Below the pieces are notes generated by a model. The model was given only the letters and a program-made list of their open reading frames with translations. It did no database searches and had not been told where the DNA came from. 64,000 nucleotides of DNA from Agelaius tricolor (Eukaryota > Chordata > Aves > Passeriformes > Icteridae): contig JALJCS010000001.1 in NCBI GenBank assembly GCA_023055355.1, positions 100,301,381 through 100,365,380 on the forward strand, written 5' to 3'. Below are positions 1-14,800 of the stretch, in pieces (position 1 is the first letter of the stretch; each line of letters starts with the position of its first letter). The position numbers and the translations under genes were made by a program.

Positions 1-3000
1 TCTTATGATGGCCATATTATCAGTACAGAACTTATATTGGAGCAAGAGAAAATTGTATTTCTTACAGATTGTCTTTCTTGCAGTAATTCTTCACCTGATA
101 AACACATTAGAGGGCTTCTCTCTGTTTTATTTAAAAGCTTTCCTTTTATGAATAGGTACTGTGGATCCTGACCAAACTCTGTGCCCTGTATTTCACCTTA
201 CTCTGTGGCAGAATAACGAATTATCATGAGATTTTTCAAAGAGCAGTTTGCACTTTTAGTGGATAGCAAATTGCTAAAAAACAGCTGCTTATCAAGATTG
301 AATATCTCATCTCTGGATTAATGGTGGTTATTGGAGCCAAAAGAAAAAGAGACAGAGAGCAATGAACAGCCCAAGGGACTGGGAGAAACAAAGGGTAATT
401 AAAGGATGAAGACTAATGAATGTACCAGAAGGAAGGAAAAAAGTGTGAGAAGAAGACAAATAGATTTATGAGGCAAGAAAAGCATAGAGTAGAATTACAA
501 AGGGTAAGAACAAACAGGGGTTTACCAGATAATAGCAACTGGCAAAGACAGCACAACAGCATGGATTGCACAGGAACAGGTCAGGTGAAGCAAGAAAATA
601 GGGCAATAGGGGTAGAACCACAATAATAAACAAGAGCAGTCTGAACACAACTATTAAGGGTACTCAGGCTAAATCATCAACAAACAAGCATTAACTTGTT
701 TGGCAAACACTAAAAATGTTTGAGGTTCTTTCTTAACTATGTACATGAGAGAGGAGAGATGAAAGCATCTGAGCAGATGAGGATGATGCCCTTCTTCACT
801 GTGATGGTCTTGCTTAGAGCATCAACTCAAGCCACCAAGGATCCAATGGCTGTCAGTGCAGAGATAGGGTGCATTATTGTTAAGCTTTAGATGTCAGAGC
901 TCCACTAGCAAGTGTTCAGTGGTTGGAAAACTAAGTTAGAACAAGACTAAGCACAGGGAGAGAAAGTTCTGTTAAAGAACACAGTTTTCATGGCACTCAT
1001 GGCCCGAGAGTCACAGGACTCACTTGAATATCTCACAGTGACCATTGTCAATAGGTAAATTGAGCAATACTCTCAGGAGATTGCAGAAAGATCTGTATTA
1101 TTTCATGTGTTTTAGAGGAAATAGAAGAAATAAACCCACTTGACAAAGAGAAGGTAGCAACTTCAATTACTCTTAATTTCCTATTGGCTGTGCGCAACAA
1201 ATTCATATTCAGGAAGTAGTGCAGTGATATTTTGTAGGCTGAAATGCTGAGAGCAAATATTTCACTGTATATTTCAACCTGACAAAGTAAGTATCAGGAC
1301 TTGCTTTTCTCAGAGAAAGATCAAGAGGTTCAGCAGGTAGACAGTACCCTGGTGACTGACAAATAGGAAGATGCCTGTGAAATTTAAGACCAGTTTTGGG
1401 AAGGCAAGCATCCATAATGAGCACTAGGAAAGAAGGACAGGGCTGTAAATTAGATCAGAATGGGCCCAAGAAATAAAGCCTTGTCATCCAAGGCAGAGTA
1501 ATACATTTGTTCAACAACTTAAAACTCCAATTCCTGGGTGCACTGTGCTGTCCAAACCCATTAACACTCATAAAACAAGAGTGTTAGCTTTAGAAAGGTA
1601 ACACTGATTTAAACAAACAAAAATGTTATTAATTTATACCTCCAGAAACAAAAGTGATTTTAATGAAATGGGAAGGAAATAGAAGATTCATGGAGGAGTC
1701 TATTTTGCTTGGTGTTAACATTGCCACTTGGACTCAAACCACTTCCAAGACTCTTTGTGACACATGAAGCAGTAAATCATGTTCCACTGGTTTGAAAAGG
1801 TCACAGCTGTGACAGCAACACAGCAAAGCCAGCCCAGCTCCTGAGGTGCAAAAATGGCATCCAAACATTGCCATGATCTGGCCCAGCATTAATTCTTAGT
1901 TAGCACTCCCATAACCACAAGGATTGGAAATATGGGGAAGTAGTTTATCTAGGGTTTTTTTAAAAAATTGTTATGTTTTCCATGACACCAAAACATGATG
2001 TTAATAAAATCTTTGGGTCATTTGACTTAAAGTTTGCATCTAAAGCACCAGACAATTATAACTTTTCTTCTGATTAAGAAGATTCAGCACGCAGCAGCAT
2101 GATAATTTAGTTATTTCAAGAAGACACAATATTCAAAATTAACAAGAGTTTCCAGTAATTTGTCTGGGGAGTCCCCTGCATGGCTTTGCATGCCAAATTC
2201 CAGCTTATTCCATTTGTGCCAATGAATACCTTTGTAATTAGATCTCTCAAAGGGCTTCTGAGGAGGGAGAAGTCTCTAAGGACCTGTTTTTTCAGTTCCC
2301 CTGCAAGTGTATAGTAGACCTGTTGGTTTCACTGTGATTATTACTGTGAGAAACAGTGGCCAAGATCAAATGTCAAGGATGATTCTTCCTGAGAAAGAAG
2401 AAACAGTGTAAAACCCTTTTACAGCAGGTAGCTTAATTATACAGCACATTGTTACATATGTGAACACAATATCTTTTTTCACAAATAGTAATTAAGAAGA
2501 TATGTGAACATTAAAATTACAGGCATTATCCTTAATTACAGTCTGCATTTATATTTTAATCTCTGCTGAATTCTATCTTAGCAGCTTATTCCTCTCATAA
2601 GAACTGTGTGCCTGTGTGAGGCCAGTAATCCTGTCTCCAGCAGTGGCCAACAATGGAGGTTTAGAGAGAAAATTGACACAGCAACTACATGCAATATCTC
2701 CCTGAAGCACTCTTTTAGAATCTAAACATTTATTGCTTACCTCTTTTTTTTCTTGCCGTTTGTCTTAATGGATTAAATCAAGTCTTTAATCTTGTCATAA
2801 GCAGCATCACCAAAGGCTATGAAAAACTTGAACAAAAATAAATGTTAAGTCAATAAAGTTCCTCTGACATTCCATTACACATTGAGATATATTTATAAGA
2901 TAGAGTTTCTATAGCTCCTGAGTATATTTATTTCCCAGATAATTTTGTGGAGGAATTAAGAAGACCTACAATTTCAGATTAATTAATTGTGAGATAACAG

Positions 3001-4474
3001 AGACTGATAATGTTCTTATTTAAGGGGACAGCAGTGCAATATTTGAAAGATTCTATAGATGGCACTATTGGAGAACACTTGTCGGTGGTGAAAATAAACA
3101 GGGTTTTCATCACAGTATTTCTATGAATTTTAAATTATTCAGCAATTTTCTTTAGCAGGAATAGTTTGTGCCACATACGTTCATAAAATCTATTGTGATG
3201 ATTTTTCTTGACTTCAAGGCATGATAACAGAATGCCACTGTCTTTTTCACAAAGAAACAAGTTAATAAACAGACTTCTTCAACTGTATATTAGTCTCTGA
3301 ATTCCATAGCTACTAATATTGCCTGTCAACATAGAGTGCTTGAAGAACTGAAAGAAAATGTAAAGAGTTTTCATTGTTCTGGCCTTAAAGAGACACTTGT
3401 CAAGCAATAAAGCCATTTCCTTGATGAACAAAGGACAAGCAACTTCCTTGGGCCATGTTTATTCAGCTCAAGTCAATTTCCTACATATTATTTTGAGGTC
3501 AAGTTCCATTATTCTGATATAAAAGTATAGCAAATTTTTGAAATGACCTGATAAACTAACAGAAAAAAAAAATCTTTACTTTTGAAATAATTTTTACTAT
3601 AAGTACTTTTTTACTTCTACACAGTATAGAATGTTACTTGACTTATTTTGACTACTATTGTAAGATAAATTAATTCACAGTAAGGTTTAGCTCAACTTGT
3701 ACATGACAAGACACCTTATATACACAGTCATGTACACTTATGTTGGGTTTACCTGACAATGCAGTTGGACTTGCACAGTCTCATAGTTTCATAGTTACCA
3801 TTAGGACACTTTTGTTTCTATGTTTAACCACAAGGGCAATTTGCTATTGAGTCACAGTGATTATTGTCACTATTGTCACTATTGTCTTTTAGTCATTTGA
3901 GCACTGCCAATCCCATCAAGCTTTGTGTCCAGCAACATTTTTTGAAAATTTGTGGCAACATGAGAAAATGTTTAAGCAGTAGCCACAGCATTCACGTTGC
4001 ATAAGGATAAAATGTGTTGTCTAAAATTTTACCTGAAAGGTAGTTTTACCCAAAGACCATCTAAGCCTTCAGGTTTATCATTAACAGCCCAGTAAACTTC
4101 ATATTCATGGCAGGCACAAGGGAACATGCATTTGTAATATTTATCTGTATAATTTAAAATGCCAAGTAGAACAAAATTAGTTACCTACTCAAATACATCA
4201 CATAGAAACCCAAGAGGAAGTCATGTATGATAAAATGAAGGACATGATAATACCCTCCACACCAAGTCAGCCATGTCATCATGGGATGTGGTGTCCCAAT
4301 AAAAATTCAATCATCTACTTACCAGTCCCTCCACTCCCCCAACTGAGCAAGAACAAGATCCAGCCAGCTAACTTGCACTTAGCAGGATGACTCTGAAATA
4401 ACTTAGACTTCCCCTATGAGCATGAACAATATGCTGAAAATGTGCTTGCCACCTTACTTTGTGAAAGTGTTCAG

Positions 4475-4500
4475 AGGTAGGTAGGTAGGTAGGTAGGTAA
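4475..4500. repeat. (GGTA)n microsatellite
   Basis: About six uninterrupted copies of a GGTA tetranucleotide inside the EYS intron. Confidence 0.9.
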
Positions 4501-4954
4501 TGGTGGGAACTAGTTTTAAAGCAAAGCACCTAGATTAAAGTGTCTAAATATGAGTTCAATATATAAGTTCCTATTATGAGTTTAAAGCTCTGAGAGTGTT
4601 TCTCAGCCCACAGGGATGGGGCTGGAGTTGAGTCTCAAAGACAGCTTAGTTGAGAAGCCCCAGCAGGAGTTTCCTCCTGCATTGCTTCAGGAACAGCTTT
4701 AAATACCCCATGATCCTGTGCTGAATTGCACTGTAGCAGCATCAAGATCCACTTCATCTGGACCCTGACTCACAGACTGATTTGCAAGCTGGACCTTAAC
4801 ACCTGCCTCATCACTGTGGAACTGATGTTTCACTTGCCCTAGCTCAGCTATCAGGCATGGAGAGGCTTGATCCAGCTTTCCCAAGTGAGAAAATGAGCCA
4901 GACATGGCTTTTTCTGTCTTTTGTTATTAGATCCCCAGTCCTTTGAGCAGTGAC

Positions 4955-5100
4955 TCACATTTCCTCTGTCACTGGAGATATTCAAGAACTGTCTGGACAC
5001 AAACCCTGTGCCATGGGCTCTGGGATGACCCTGCTTGGGCAGGGAGGCTGGACCAGGTGATCCACTGTGGTCCCTTCCAGCCATGCTGTGATTCTGTGTA
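4955..5100 (+). repeat. CR1 LINE 3' end fragment
   Basis: The segment reads GGAGATATTCAAGAACTGTC, then CTGGACCAGGTGATC and GTCCCTTCCAGCC, ending ATTCTGTG. This is the conserved 3' terminus of avian CR1, including its 8-bp tail. The element is 5'-truncated, as most CR1 copies are. Confidence 0.85.
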
Positions 5101-7670
5101 GCATTATCAGATACTAGTGTTCAGCTTAGAAAACAGAGCCATTAATCAGATACAGAGGTATTTGTGTAAATGCCTGCTGTAGTCACAATGCATCCCACAG
5201 TGCTAAGCATTCTAGTGAGTAATGCAGTAGTTACACAGCAAAGATTCTACCCATTTAGCTTATAGGATCAGTAAAGGCATCCATTTACCTCATTCGTTTT
5301 AGCAAGGAGTTTCTCAGGAATAAGCATATGTGACACAGGTGTTGTCTTGTGCAAGTTTAGCTGAGCTTCTTATTTTCTTATTTTAGGTGAAAAACAAAGT
5401 TTGCTGCCAAGAAAACAGCATTAGAGTACCTCAGCCTCTGATGTGTTAGTTTTGTATATGCCTGCCATAAAAGAAAATTGAAAAGCTTGAATTGTCATAT
5501 TCTTCACGTTAAAAGCTTGTCTGTCTATAGAAGCAATTTTGCAAAAATGAAATTTCATCCTGCTCACCTCTGCACTGTGGTAGAGTCAATGCATTCTGTT
5601 TTGGGATATGTGTGCACATATGGGTTCCAAGCACCTGTCAAGGCAGATTTTTTCCATGCATATAATCAGTACTTGCAGGATCTACAGGACATTTAAAAGA
5701 AAATTATAAGTTATTCTAGTACTTCCTATAGTTACTCCTGCTGCATTGTGGCAAAATATGTTACTTTCTGACACTTGTAAGATACATTTATCGGGAATAA
5801 GCATACTTTTTATAGATAATGAAAATAAAATATTTGCATCTTAGAAGTTCCAGAATGAAGTATATTAAATAGAGTATCTTATTTGATATCTATAAATCAG
5901 AATAATACCTTCCTTACTAAAGAATTCTGACATCTGTTGCTGAAGCTGTGGGTCTTATTTTTTAATACTCTATCTGAAATATGAAACCATGGACTTAATT
6001 CTTTCTCTGACTGATACTATGAAATCATCTTTTATCCTTGTTCTCTTTCTCTGCTTCAAGGCTTTTTATCACAGCAATCTTCCTTTCATATCCCTCCCAA
6101 TGACAAGCAATGTAGCATTTCAATCCTGCTGATTTTGCTCTCACACTAGTCATTGTCCAGGCTTCCTCCATAAGCAGCAAAGTCATTGATAAAGTGACAC
6201 TGCATCTGCCATAGACACTTTCAGATACCTCATTACACACTTTGCCTAAGGCGACCTTTCAGGCAGCAGCACATTTTCACATACGATTGACCACTGTGGC
6301 ACAGTTCCTCCACATGTAAGTCTCACTGTGCAAAATTCTGCTAAGAGGAGACTGACTTACAAATTATGCATGAAAAAAAGTCTATGTACAAAATGAATTA
6401 TTATTATTGATTGTTTTTTAAATATGAAGACATCGATATAGGGATTTTAACTACTAATGGAGAGCCTTGTCTTACCTACTGAAAAAAAAATCCATATGGA
6501 ATAAAAAGTATTACTCTGTCTTTTGTACCTGATAGTGTTAATAAGTTGTAGTGATGTAAAGTACAGCACCAAATCTGTTTAGCAATCTTTATTACTATTT
6601 ATCATCTAGGGTAATTGCAATTCTAAATACTTCTGTTTCTGTGAACTCTTAAGTTTAGATGCCAGGAACTTCATGCTTTAGACATTATATAATATATTAC
6701 TACAGACACTTCCTAGCCTTGATAGCATGCATAACAGCTATTGTGATACTTAGGATGGGAGTGGTTTGAGAAAATATATATATAGATCGAAAAATAGCCC
6801 ATCAAAAGCCTGATTCAGATCATTCAAGCATTAAATAAATCCATTATAACTGATATTCCAGTGATTACAACTTACTTTTAGACTTACTGAGATTTTGTGC
6901 CATCAAATCCATGTACCTTCCTCAGAAATATTATCTGTAATCTACCAGGGGGAATTAATAAAAAGGTCAGCTGTGCAGTTACTGCCCATTCAAGAGGCAT
7001 CCTCAGGTCAGGTTATGCTGATAACAGGTGAGAGATCTGGATCCTCTCCAGTGATGCATCTGCCTGCTGGACACTGTCCACCAGGGACACCTTGAACCCT
7101 ATTCTGAAGGAGGTGGTGTGACAAATAGACAAATGACAAGAGCTTGCATCATGCTGGCTGTATTCCAGCCTAATAACTGAGGCCCATCTGTGGCAGGCAG
7201 TGCAAGGTGCAGCTGGGTGGTGAGTGGGTTCACCAGCAGATGCTGGGCAGAAAACCTGAGTGTGAAAGATAGCAAAAGGTATCCCAGAATGTACTTCAAG
7301 GACATCCTGAAGGCATATGTGACTGAGAGCAAGTCACCATAAAACAATGAAATTGGGAGCACCAAAATGAGGAAAGACTTTGGTCTCTTAGAAGGGAAAC
7401 AGCACAGCTTCAGCTGGGAAATGCAGAAGTGAGAAGGCAACACTTAAAACTCAGGCATTTAACACTGCTGTTTAACTAAACAGTAAAAACAGTTTTACAC
7501 ACACAGGTCTAAATACGCCCTGCATATCTAAGTAGCTTGATTATTCCAGTGAACCCCCAAATACAGTAAACTAACAACTACCTTATCTACATGAAACTAC
7601 TACTAATATGATCTTGAATTAGCTAATAACTAACATTATTAGAGAGATTATTTACAGGAGCATGTATTTA

Positions 7671-7945
7671 CAGGACAAGGGGGAATGGCTTCAAGCTGAA
7701 AGAGAGTAGGTTGAAATTAGGTATTAAGAAAAAAATCTTTGAGACTGGTGAAGCACGGGAACAGGCTGCCCAGAGAAGTTGTGGATGCCCCATCTCTGAA
7801 AGTGCCCAAGACCAGGCTGGATGGAGCCCTGAACAAGCTGACCTAGTGGAAGATGTCCCTGGCCATAGCAGGGGAGTTGGACCTAGATGATCTTTAAGGT
7901 CCCTTCCAAGCCAACCCATTCTGAGATTCTTTGATTCTACGATAA
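7671..7945 (+). repeat. CR1 LINE 3' fragment
   Basis: Contains the CR1 3' landmarks in order: CAGGCTGCCCAGAGAAG, TGGATGCCCC, AGATGATCTTTAAGGTCCC, TTCCAAGCCAACCCATTCT, then a degenerate ATTCTATG-type tail. About 275 bp, truncated at the 5' side. Confidence 0.9.
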
Positions 7946-8698
7946 TTATATCTCAAATATGCAATGTTACAGTGGGAAAAACTGGAAAATTTTCAAGTCA
8001 CATAAACATTATAGAAAAGTATAATAATTTATCAGTTGGCTGAAGGCAACTGAACCAGCCTGATTTTGTAGTGGTATATGAACAACCAGCGCTGAGGGAA
8101 GAGGTAAGACAGAATGATAAGTTGTGTATAGCTCAAAAGTGTACATTGCATCCTAACTGTAATTGTGTGAGTGTTCTCTTTCACTATAAGATAGGACGAT
8201 TTGAATTATCAAACATCTCAGTATGATTATCCTAAAAACAAATTTCAGGAACAATCAATGAATACTTCCTACTTAAAAGGTACATTCTTATCACACACAA
8301 AGCAGCTCATTACAAATCCTCCACTAGGATTTTCATCTGTATGGTGAGAAAAGAAATGTTTATTTTGACTCCTGCAACAGTATTTTGCATTTCAATTTTT
8401 AAACAATGTGAAATTTACACTTATACTTATTTAAAAATGAATGCTAACAAGCTCACATTTATTTTGCATTAGAACTGCAGCCTTGATTGTTGAGGAAAAT
8501 AAGGAACCCAGAAGACAATGGCATTGATTTGCTATTATCTAAGTTTTATTTTGTATCTAGGTTATTTTTATTCTGTGAAAATGGAAGAATGGGAAGTATT
8601 ATGTACAGCATTTAAAAACCATACAAAATAACTGGTTCCATAATAATGCAGTCCTCTCAAAATATCTTTCAGAAGACATTTCCTCTTGCATTTTTCAG

Positions 8699-8860
8699 AT
8701 ATTTCCATTAGTGATGCATCCTTCAGAAATAATGAATCATCATGGATGTCATTTGCACCCTTTTATATCCGGCACAAGACCCATATTAAACTGCAGTTCC
8801 AGCCTCTCTCTCCAGATGGGATCCTGTTCTACACTGCACAGCATTTGGGTTCTCAGTCAG
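8699..8860 (+). CDS. EYS: EYS penultimate coding exon (start of a laminin G domain)
   Basis: The exon is flanked by TTTTTCAG (AG 8697-8698) and a GTAAGG donor at 8861. It enters with two bases of a split codon and leaves with one, so it is 162 nt and frame-neutral. It encodes the opening strands of a laminin G fold, with the typical pattern of alternating hydrophobics followed by PDGILFYTAQ. A minus-oriented CR1 fragment begins about 125 bp past the donor. Confidence 0.93.
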
Positions 8861-11800
8861 GTAAGGGGATTCCAGCTTGCTGCTATCACACAGCCAGGTA
8901 CTTTTGTGAAAAAGAAATGGAGTACGTTGGGGTGATTCAGGCATTCAGTCTCTGTAGCTCGCTGCCCATGGTGGCTGGGTTTTATCACAGAATCAGAGAA
9001 TGTTAAGGCATTGGAAGGGACCCTAAACATCATCTAGTCCCAAGTCTCCTGCCATGGGCAAGGACACTTTCCACCAGACCAGGCTGCTCAAGGCTTTGTC
9101 CAACCTGGCCTTGAACACTGCCAGGCATGGGGCATTACAAGCCCACTGGGCAACCTGTTCCAGTGTCCAACCACCCTCACCGTAAAATATGTCTTTCTAA
9201 TACCTAACCTAAATTTTCTCTCTTTCAGATTTTCATTACTCATTGTGCTGTAGTTCCTGACAAAGTCCCTCTCTGGCTTCCTTGATTCCCTGCAGATGCT
9301 GGCAGGTTGCTGTGAGGTCCCCACACAGTGGCCTTCTCTTCTCCAGGCTGAACAGCCCCAATGTTCTCAGCCTGTCTTTGTAGGGGAGTTCATCCAGTCC
9401 TCTTATCAATATTATGGCCTTCCTCTGGACTATCTCAAATAATTCCATGTCCTTCTTGTGCTGGGGACAGAACTGTATGCAGAACTGTGTTTTACAGTTG
9501 ATTTGAACTGTAAATAATCAAGTTCATAAGAAAAAAACATTCAAAACCAAAGTTTAAGATAGTCCAAAGCCAAAAAGTACTTAGTGAACTTATTTAATGG
9601 TTCAGGAAAGCACTTCCCCCTGAAAGTGACCTCAGCCAGCTTTTTAGAAGCTACACTAAGATTCTCACTTTAGGGAGCTGGACCAGTGTTTTAAATGACC
9701 AAAACCAAAGCAATATGAAAACTCATCAAACAAGTTAAGTGAAAGTGAACAGAGCAAATGAGGCTTCTCAGAAGTGTAGCTTTTTATTATATAACGTTGA
9801 AAAGTGTGCTGGTGCAGCATGTAAAACATGCAAGTTCTGCATTTCCCAGATATGCAGAGTGACAAATAAATCTAAATAAAATATTTATAGAAGTATTTTA
9901 AATTTTACTAAGTTATCATTCCTAAAACTTCATGTCATGAAAACATACTTTGATAGTGTAAGTACATTCTAAAATTTAGTCTTTAAGGTGTACATTTTTG
10001 TAATTACTTTATTACCATACTCAATTGCATTTAAATGTTGATTGCAGGTTTTTAAACAGAAGGATTATGTCATCCATAACATCATCTTAGAGCAGATTTT
10101 TCTCTTGTATTGAGCAGTAGTTTATGCAAAAATGATGCTTTATATGACAAAACAAGTTAATTATTGATCATTTGTTTTTACATTCCTTTGTTCAAAGTCT
10201 AAAGCTCTAAGACACTTCAATAAACAGCCACAAATTCATATAAACACATACATGCCAAATGTACCAGCACTTTACTGTGCACACAGATGTTTCAACAGGT
10301 TGATAATGCATCATACACTGCTGACACCTCCTGTTTGCCTTATTCTAATTGCAACCACATAGAGAGAAGAAGCTTCAAAGAAAAATATATGGAGCATCTG
10401 TAATAAAAATACATGTATTACCAAAGAGCTCTGTATTCTACAATGAATCTTTTATAGTTCTATCACTTACAGGCCAAATTCTGAGATTTTTGGTGAATTG
10501 TTCTCTCCTGTATAAACTAAAGCATTACATGGGCCATGACAAATAGGAGAAGAAAAGGATCTCTCTCAGAAAGAATAGTCAGAGGTCATGGAAGCAGCTG
10601 GCATCTAATGAAATTAAATACCTTTTGGAAGCATCAAAGAGAGTGCTAAGTATGTTTAACTTGGGTCAGGAGTGGTGTAGCCTGAACCTGCCCTCATTCT
10701 CTTGCCATTCCTGAGTGTTTAGTTTAAACAGGAAAGAATATTTTCTTTCAATCATTTTCTAGAATCATAGCAATTCAATTTCAAAATAAAATTCCTAAAA
10801 TTCCTCTTATACAGAGAGATTTATTTACATTTCTTATTTCTACTGTCCTCTAGTTTTGAAAGACTCAGGAAAAACTAATCACCTGGCTTTTTATTTTTGC
10901 CTTCATATAATCCTGTCAAATCCAGGCCAGAATTAGATTGAAAAACCTAGAAGTATTCTTAGCTGCCAGCAGATGAGATACAGCTTTCTGTTGAAGATTA
11001 GTTTAGAAAGAACTCAATAAAGTTTCTTCTTTAGACAGTTATGTAAGAGTTAATAAATTAATTGCTGAAATCACAGGATTTTATTTCTAAAATTCCTTTT
11101 TAATAGGAAATAATTCAAAATTTTTTCCCTCACTAGGCAATGCATTTTATTTTTTTAAAGAAATGAGCTAACTATATATAACTATATATATAATTTAGCA
11201 ATGATACTGAGTAGCACAGTTATGTATCAGCTTGGTTTGTCACCCACATAAACACTACACTGGGACTTTGCCTTCAGGGACATGTGCCACCGAATAATCC
11301 TCCCATCATTAAAAATAAAATCACATCTTTAGTAGGTGAAGAAAAAAACACAAGATGTCTGTTGAAACATTTTCCTCCAGCTTTCTTCTTTCCAAAGAAC
11401 AAAAGAGAACTTTCTAGAAAGGGCAAGTCTCCTTAGTCTCCTTACTTTGACGTTGATCTACTGGTCCCACCTTCTATTCCTCTAAAAATATCACTATTCC
11501 AGTACACAGATTTAAACACCGCAGAAACTGGCACAAAATGGAAAGCATCCTGTGAATCTGTTAGCCTAATTTCCTGTAATTGCCAGTCATCCATTTTGTT
11601 GCTTTGTCAGCTATTTCTGAATGTGCATCCTGACTTTAAGTATAGTACTATGGATTTCTGCAGGCCCTAAGAAAATAATTTCCAAATTCTGACAAAATTT
11701 ATGTGGCTGGCAATATTAATAACAAGTTAGGGATAAAACCCAACCCAACAAGTGAGTTGACTTCAGAAACTTGAAGATAGGAAACTTGAAGACAAGGGAA

Positions 11801-14800
11801 CTTTTTTCCTCCCTTTTGACTACTTGCTCTATGCACTGCATCTGGGCAAGGACTCTGCAAACACTATGGAACTCAAGTGGAGTCCAGCACACTGTTTGTA
11901 GAAGGCCAGCTCACTTCACATTTTCTCAAGGGCAGTGTATTCTATTTTTACCAATGAAAGCATGAACTCCTAATGATTAAACAGCCTGTAATTCAGACAG
12001 GGCTTGCTGGATGCCCATCAAATGCTTGAACGAGGTATATAAGTCAGTCCATTTACACAGCAGCCACTCTATATGTTTGGAGGCCTTGGCACTCTGGGTG
12101 AAAGGCAGTTTAAAAGCAGCAGTGCTTTTTGTTGAGTCACAGTATTACTGAAGCTTTACCTTAGTTATCAAAAGTGGAATATGCCATAGACTGCCTGCAT
12201 TATTCCAGAGTTCAGGCCAGGGTGATGGAAAGGTTTGCTCCCCTAAGAGATGAGAACGAACAGTCATGCTAGGTGACTAAGAATGAAGTCAGGTCAATAA
12301 ACAGAATGGGATGACTCATGCTAAATTTAACACTCAACATTTGCAACAGCAGTTCTCTGTCTCTCTTTAGCCAGATTATGTCACCTACCTGGTCTGAAAA
12401 ACCTAAAAACTTTAACTCCTGGTATTTAAGGCATTTCAGTTTATAAATCTGTAACATGAAAATAAGAGAATGCCAGTACAAGTATGTGATGTCTGCATGA
12501 TTTTCTAAAACATTGCTTATGATGAAAACTGAATAATGGAACTGGACTAAAATCTTTTGGAAATATTCAGAACTTTTAAATACCTAAAAGGCAGGGGTAT
12601 TATTTTCTTAATCAGAAAGAAACTGATCATCCACTCACTTTTAAAACAAGAATTTGAGTGGTTAAGTCTTTTTCTCTTCGCAGCCATATTTTCTTAGCTG
12701 ACAGGGACATAATTTCTGCTTTGTTACTAGTTTTGGAATCATTTGTATGGACTAAATCAGCAGTGTAGGAAGCAGAACTGGCAGCCAGCTGTGTAGCTGT
12801 GTGACAGAACAGACATCCCCACTGTCTTGAAATCTGTTGCATATGAAGTGTTATTGTTACCCATTTGACACTGGCAAGCAAACCAAAAATGTTTGGCAAA
12901 TTGAGGCTGCTCAAGGAAGGTGGCTCCTTCCAACTGCCAAAACCTGCCAGGGTGACAGTGATGACTAAAGGAAGCACAGTACATTTCTTCACAAAGAAGA
13001 AACACATTTTGGAAAGATGAGGCTGAATAGTCTAATCTACAAATAGATAAGTGCCCACCCCTTGCAGACACATGGGCATCACTGTCTGCAAGGTTGCTCT
13101 GGATCCCAGCTATGTTCTTCCTGCTATGGGATGGTGCTCCAAACTGAAGCTGGACTCTACCTATTGACACACTGATTTTTTTAAATGGTTTGAGAAATAT
13201 ACAGGCTTGACTTGACATCAGTTTTCAGTCTTGCATGAGCTAGAACTCCACACATGGAGCAGAATCAATTATAATAATCCATGAAAGCATATCCAGGTAA
13301 CTCCTTTAAATGCGTGTTAGGGGCACTGGCTATGGTCACCCCTAGGTGAAAGATCAAGTTACAACAGCTGCAACAAGCTCCTTTACCTTGTCAGCCAGCT
13401 GGTACCTAACTGCATGCACACACTCAGACAAGGGCAAAGACAAGGTTTACAAACTTAAAGGAAGGCAGCTTCAATCACATTGACATATTACCAGATAGCA
13501 ATTAATAGCAGAAGCTGCAGAGGGTGGGCAAAAGGCTCATCTCTTCTCTGTTCTTTGTTCCCTCATTTTACCCCACTATAGCCCTTTCTTTTCTTCCCTT
13601 TTCTCTCCTTGGCCTTGGGCCTTACTCTGGCTAGTGGAAATGCTCAGGAGGCATGTGAAGGACAACTGCTGGTCAGTTAGGTTTCCTCTCAGGTGGACAC
13701 CAGAGTGCATCACCTTCCTTGGCCACAGATTGTAGCCGTTCAGCTGGAGGCTGATAGGGCTATTTCAACCCCTTCTAGACAAGAAAAGTTCTGCTCCTGG
13801 AACAATATGTAAGGGGTGACAGTGTACAAGATTGTGGTTCAGGTCCATGGAAAATCATACAGGAGAGCAGGATGAGAGGAACACTGTGAAGAAGAAGAAT
13901 GAAAGCAATGTGAACTCAGCTCAACAAGGCAGGAAGGAGCAGTGAGCAGATGGCTCTTGGAGCTGTGATGGTTACAGGATGCATCATGCCAATACGAGGC
14001 AGTAGTACTGCTCGAGACACAGGCACTTCACTATGGTGGCTAACAAGGTCAGTTTGGAATGAAGATGAGCACATAGCAGAACCTAGAGTAAAAGGTTTCA
14101 TTAACTGGGAGTGATTCCCATCAATGTTACTGCTTATGAGGATAAAAGGCTCAAATGTTCACCCTGCCACCAAGATGGTGCCAGTGATCAATAACAACTT
14201 CTGAAAAAAATGGTGGAAGGAGAGTGGAGGAAGTGCTACTCAGTACCAGTGATAGAAACGGGCACTCTGGGCTTGAGCTAGAGGACAGAAGGGTGAGGTA
14301 AAACCAGCAGAAGGCACAGGCTGCAAACATACACCCAGAGGTGCTGTCTCAGAGCTCCAAAACAACTAAAGGAGCCAAGACTGTAGATATTCAGTAACCA
14401 GGAAACCACAGTGTAGGGCTCCTGGGATGCTTAAGCTGCAAGAAGCTGCTGAAACACTGAGCTCATCAAAGCTTCTGTCTTCAGCTTAGCATAGAGGCTC
14501 CTGCTCAGTAACACAGGATGAGACAAAAGATGAACAACACATGCTTAAAGGAATCTAGATCTTCAGTAGTTGCAGGACTAATCAGTGACTTTGAACACAC
14601 AGGGAGCATTCAGAGACACTTGCATCTGTGTATCACTGAGACTATGGTAATAGCAGCAAAAAAATGAACGCCACTGAGTACAAAGGTCACTTGAAAGTAT
14701 GTTCTGGAAGTTCCTTTGGCCATGCAAACTAGTGGGAAATCCTTCTTAATTTTCAATGGACCATAGGAAAAACCTCAGGTACTCTTTTAACAGGTTAAGA

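Larger units (their letters stand above)
1..8698 (+). other. EYS: EYS intron (3' part of an intron that starts left of the window)
   Basis: No coding exon is visible here. The stretch is AT-rich noncoding DNA that ends at a pyrimidine-rich acceptor (TTTTTCAG, AG at 8697-8698). It carries a tetranucleotide microsatellite near 4475-4500, a CR1 tail at about 4955-5100 and a second CR1 fragment at about 7671-7945. A relatively GC-rich block at 4600-4870 sits directly before the first CR1 tail and may also be old repeat. The short open frames here (for example 5478-5696 plus and 7099-7443 minus) match no protein family I recognise and are probably chance. Confidence 0.8.

Noticed and set aside
7668..7919. 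83-codon minus-strand frame
   Set aside because: It lies entirely within a CR1 3' fragment and on its antisense strand.
9088..9448. Two minus-strand frames of 70-78 codons
   Set aside because: They are remnants of a CR1 element, not a host gene.
12030..12050. TATA-like GGTATATAAGTC in the EYS intron
   Set aside because: No downstream coding exon, CpG-rich DNA or other promoter element supports a transcription start.
12627..13218. Two overlapping minus-strand frames of 126 and 153 codons
   Set aside because: Neither has a recognisable domain or splice context, and overlapping frames of this size occur by chance; kept only as part of the possible insertion block.
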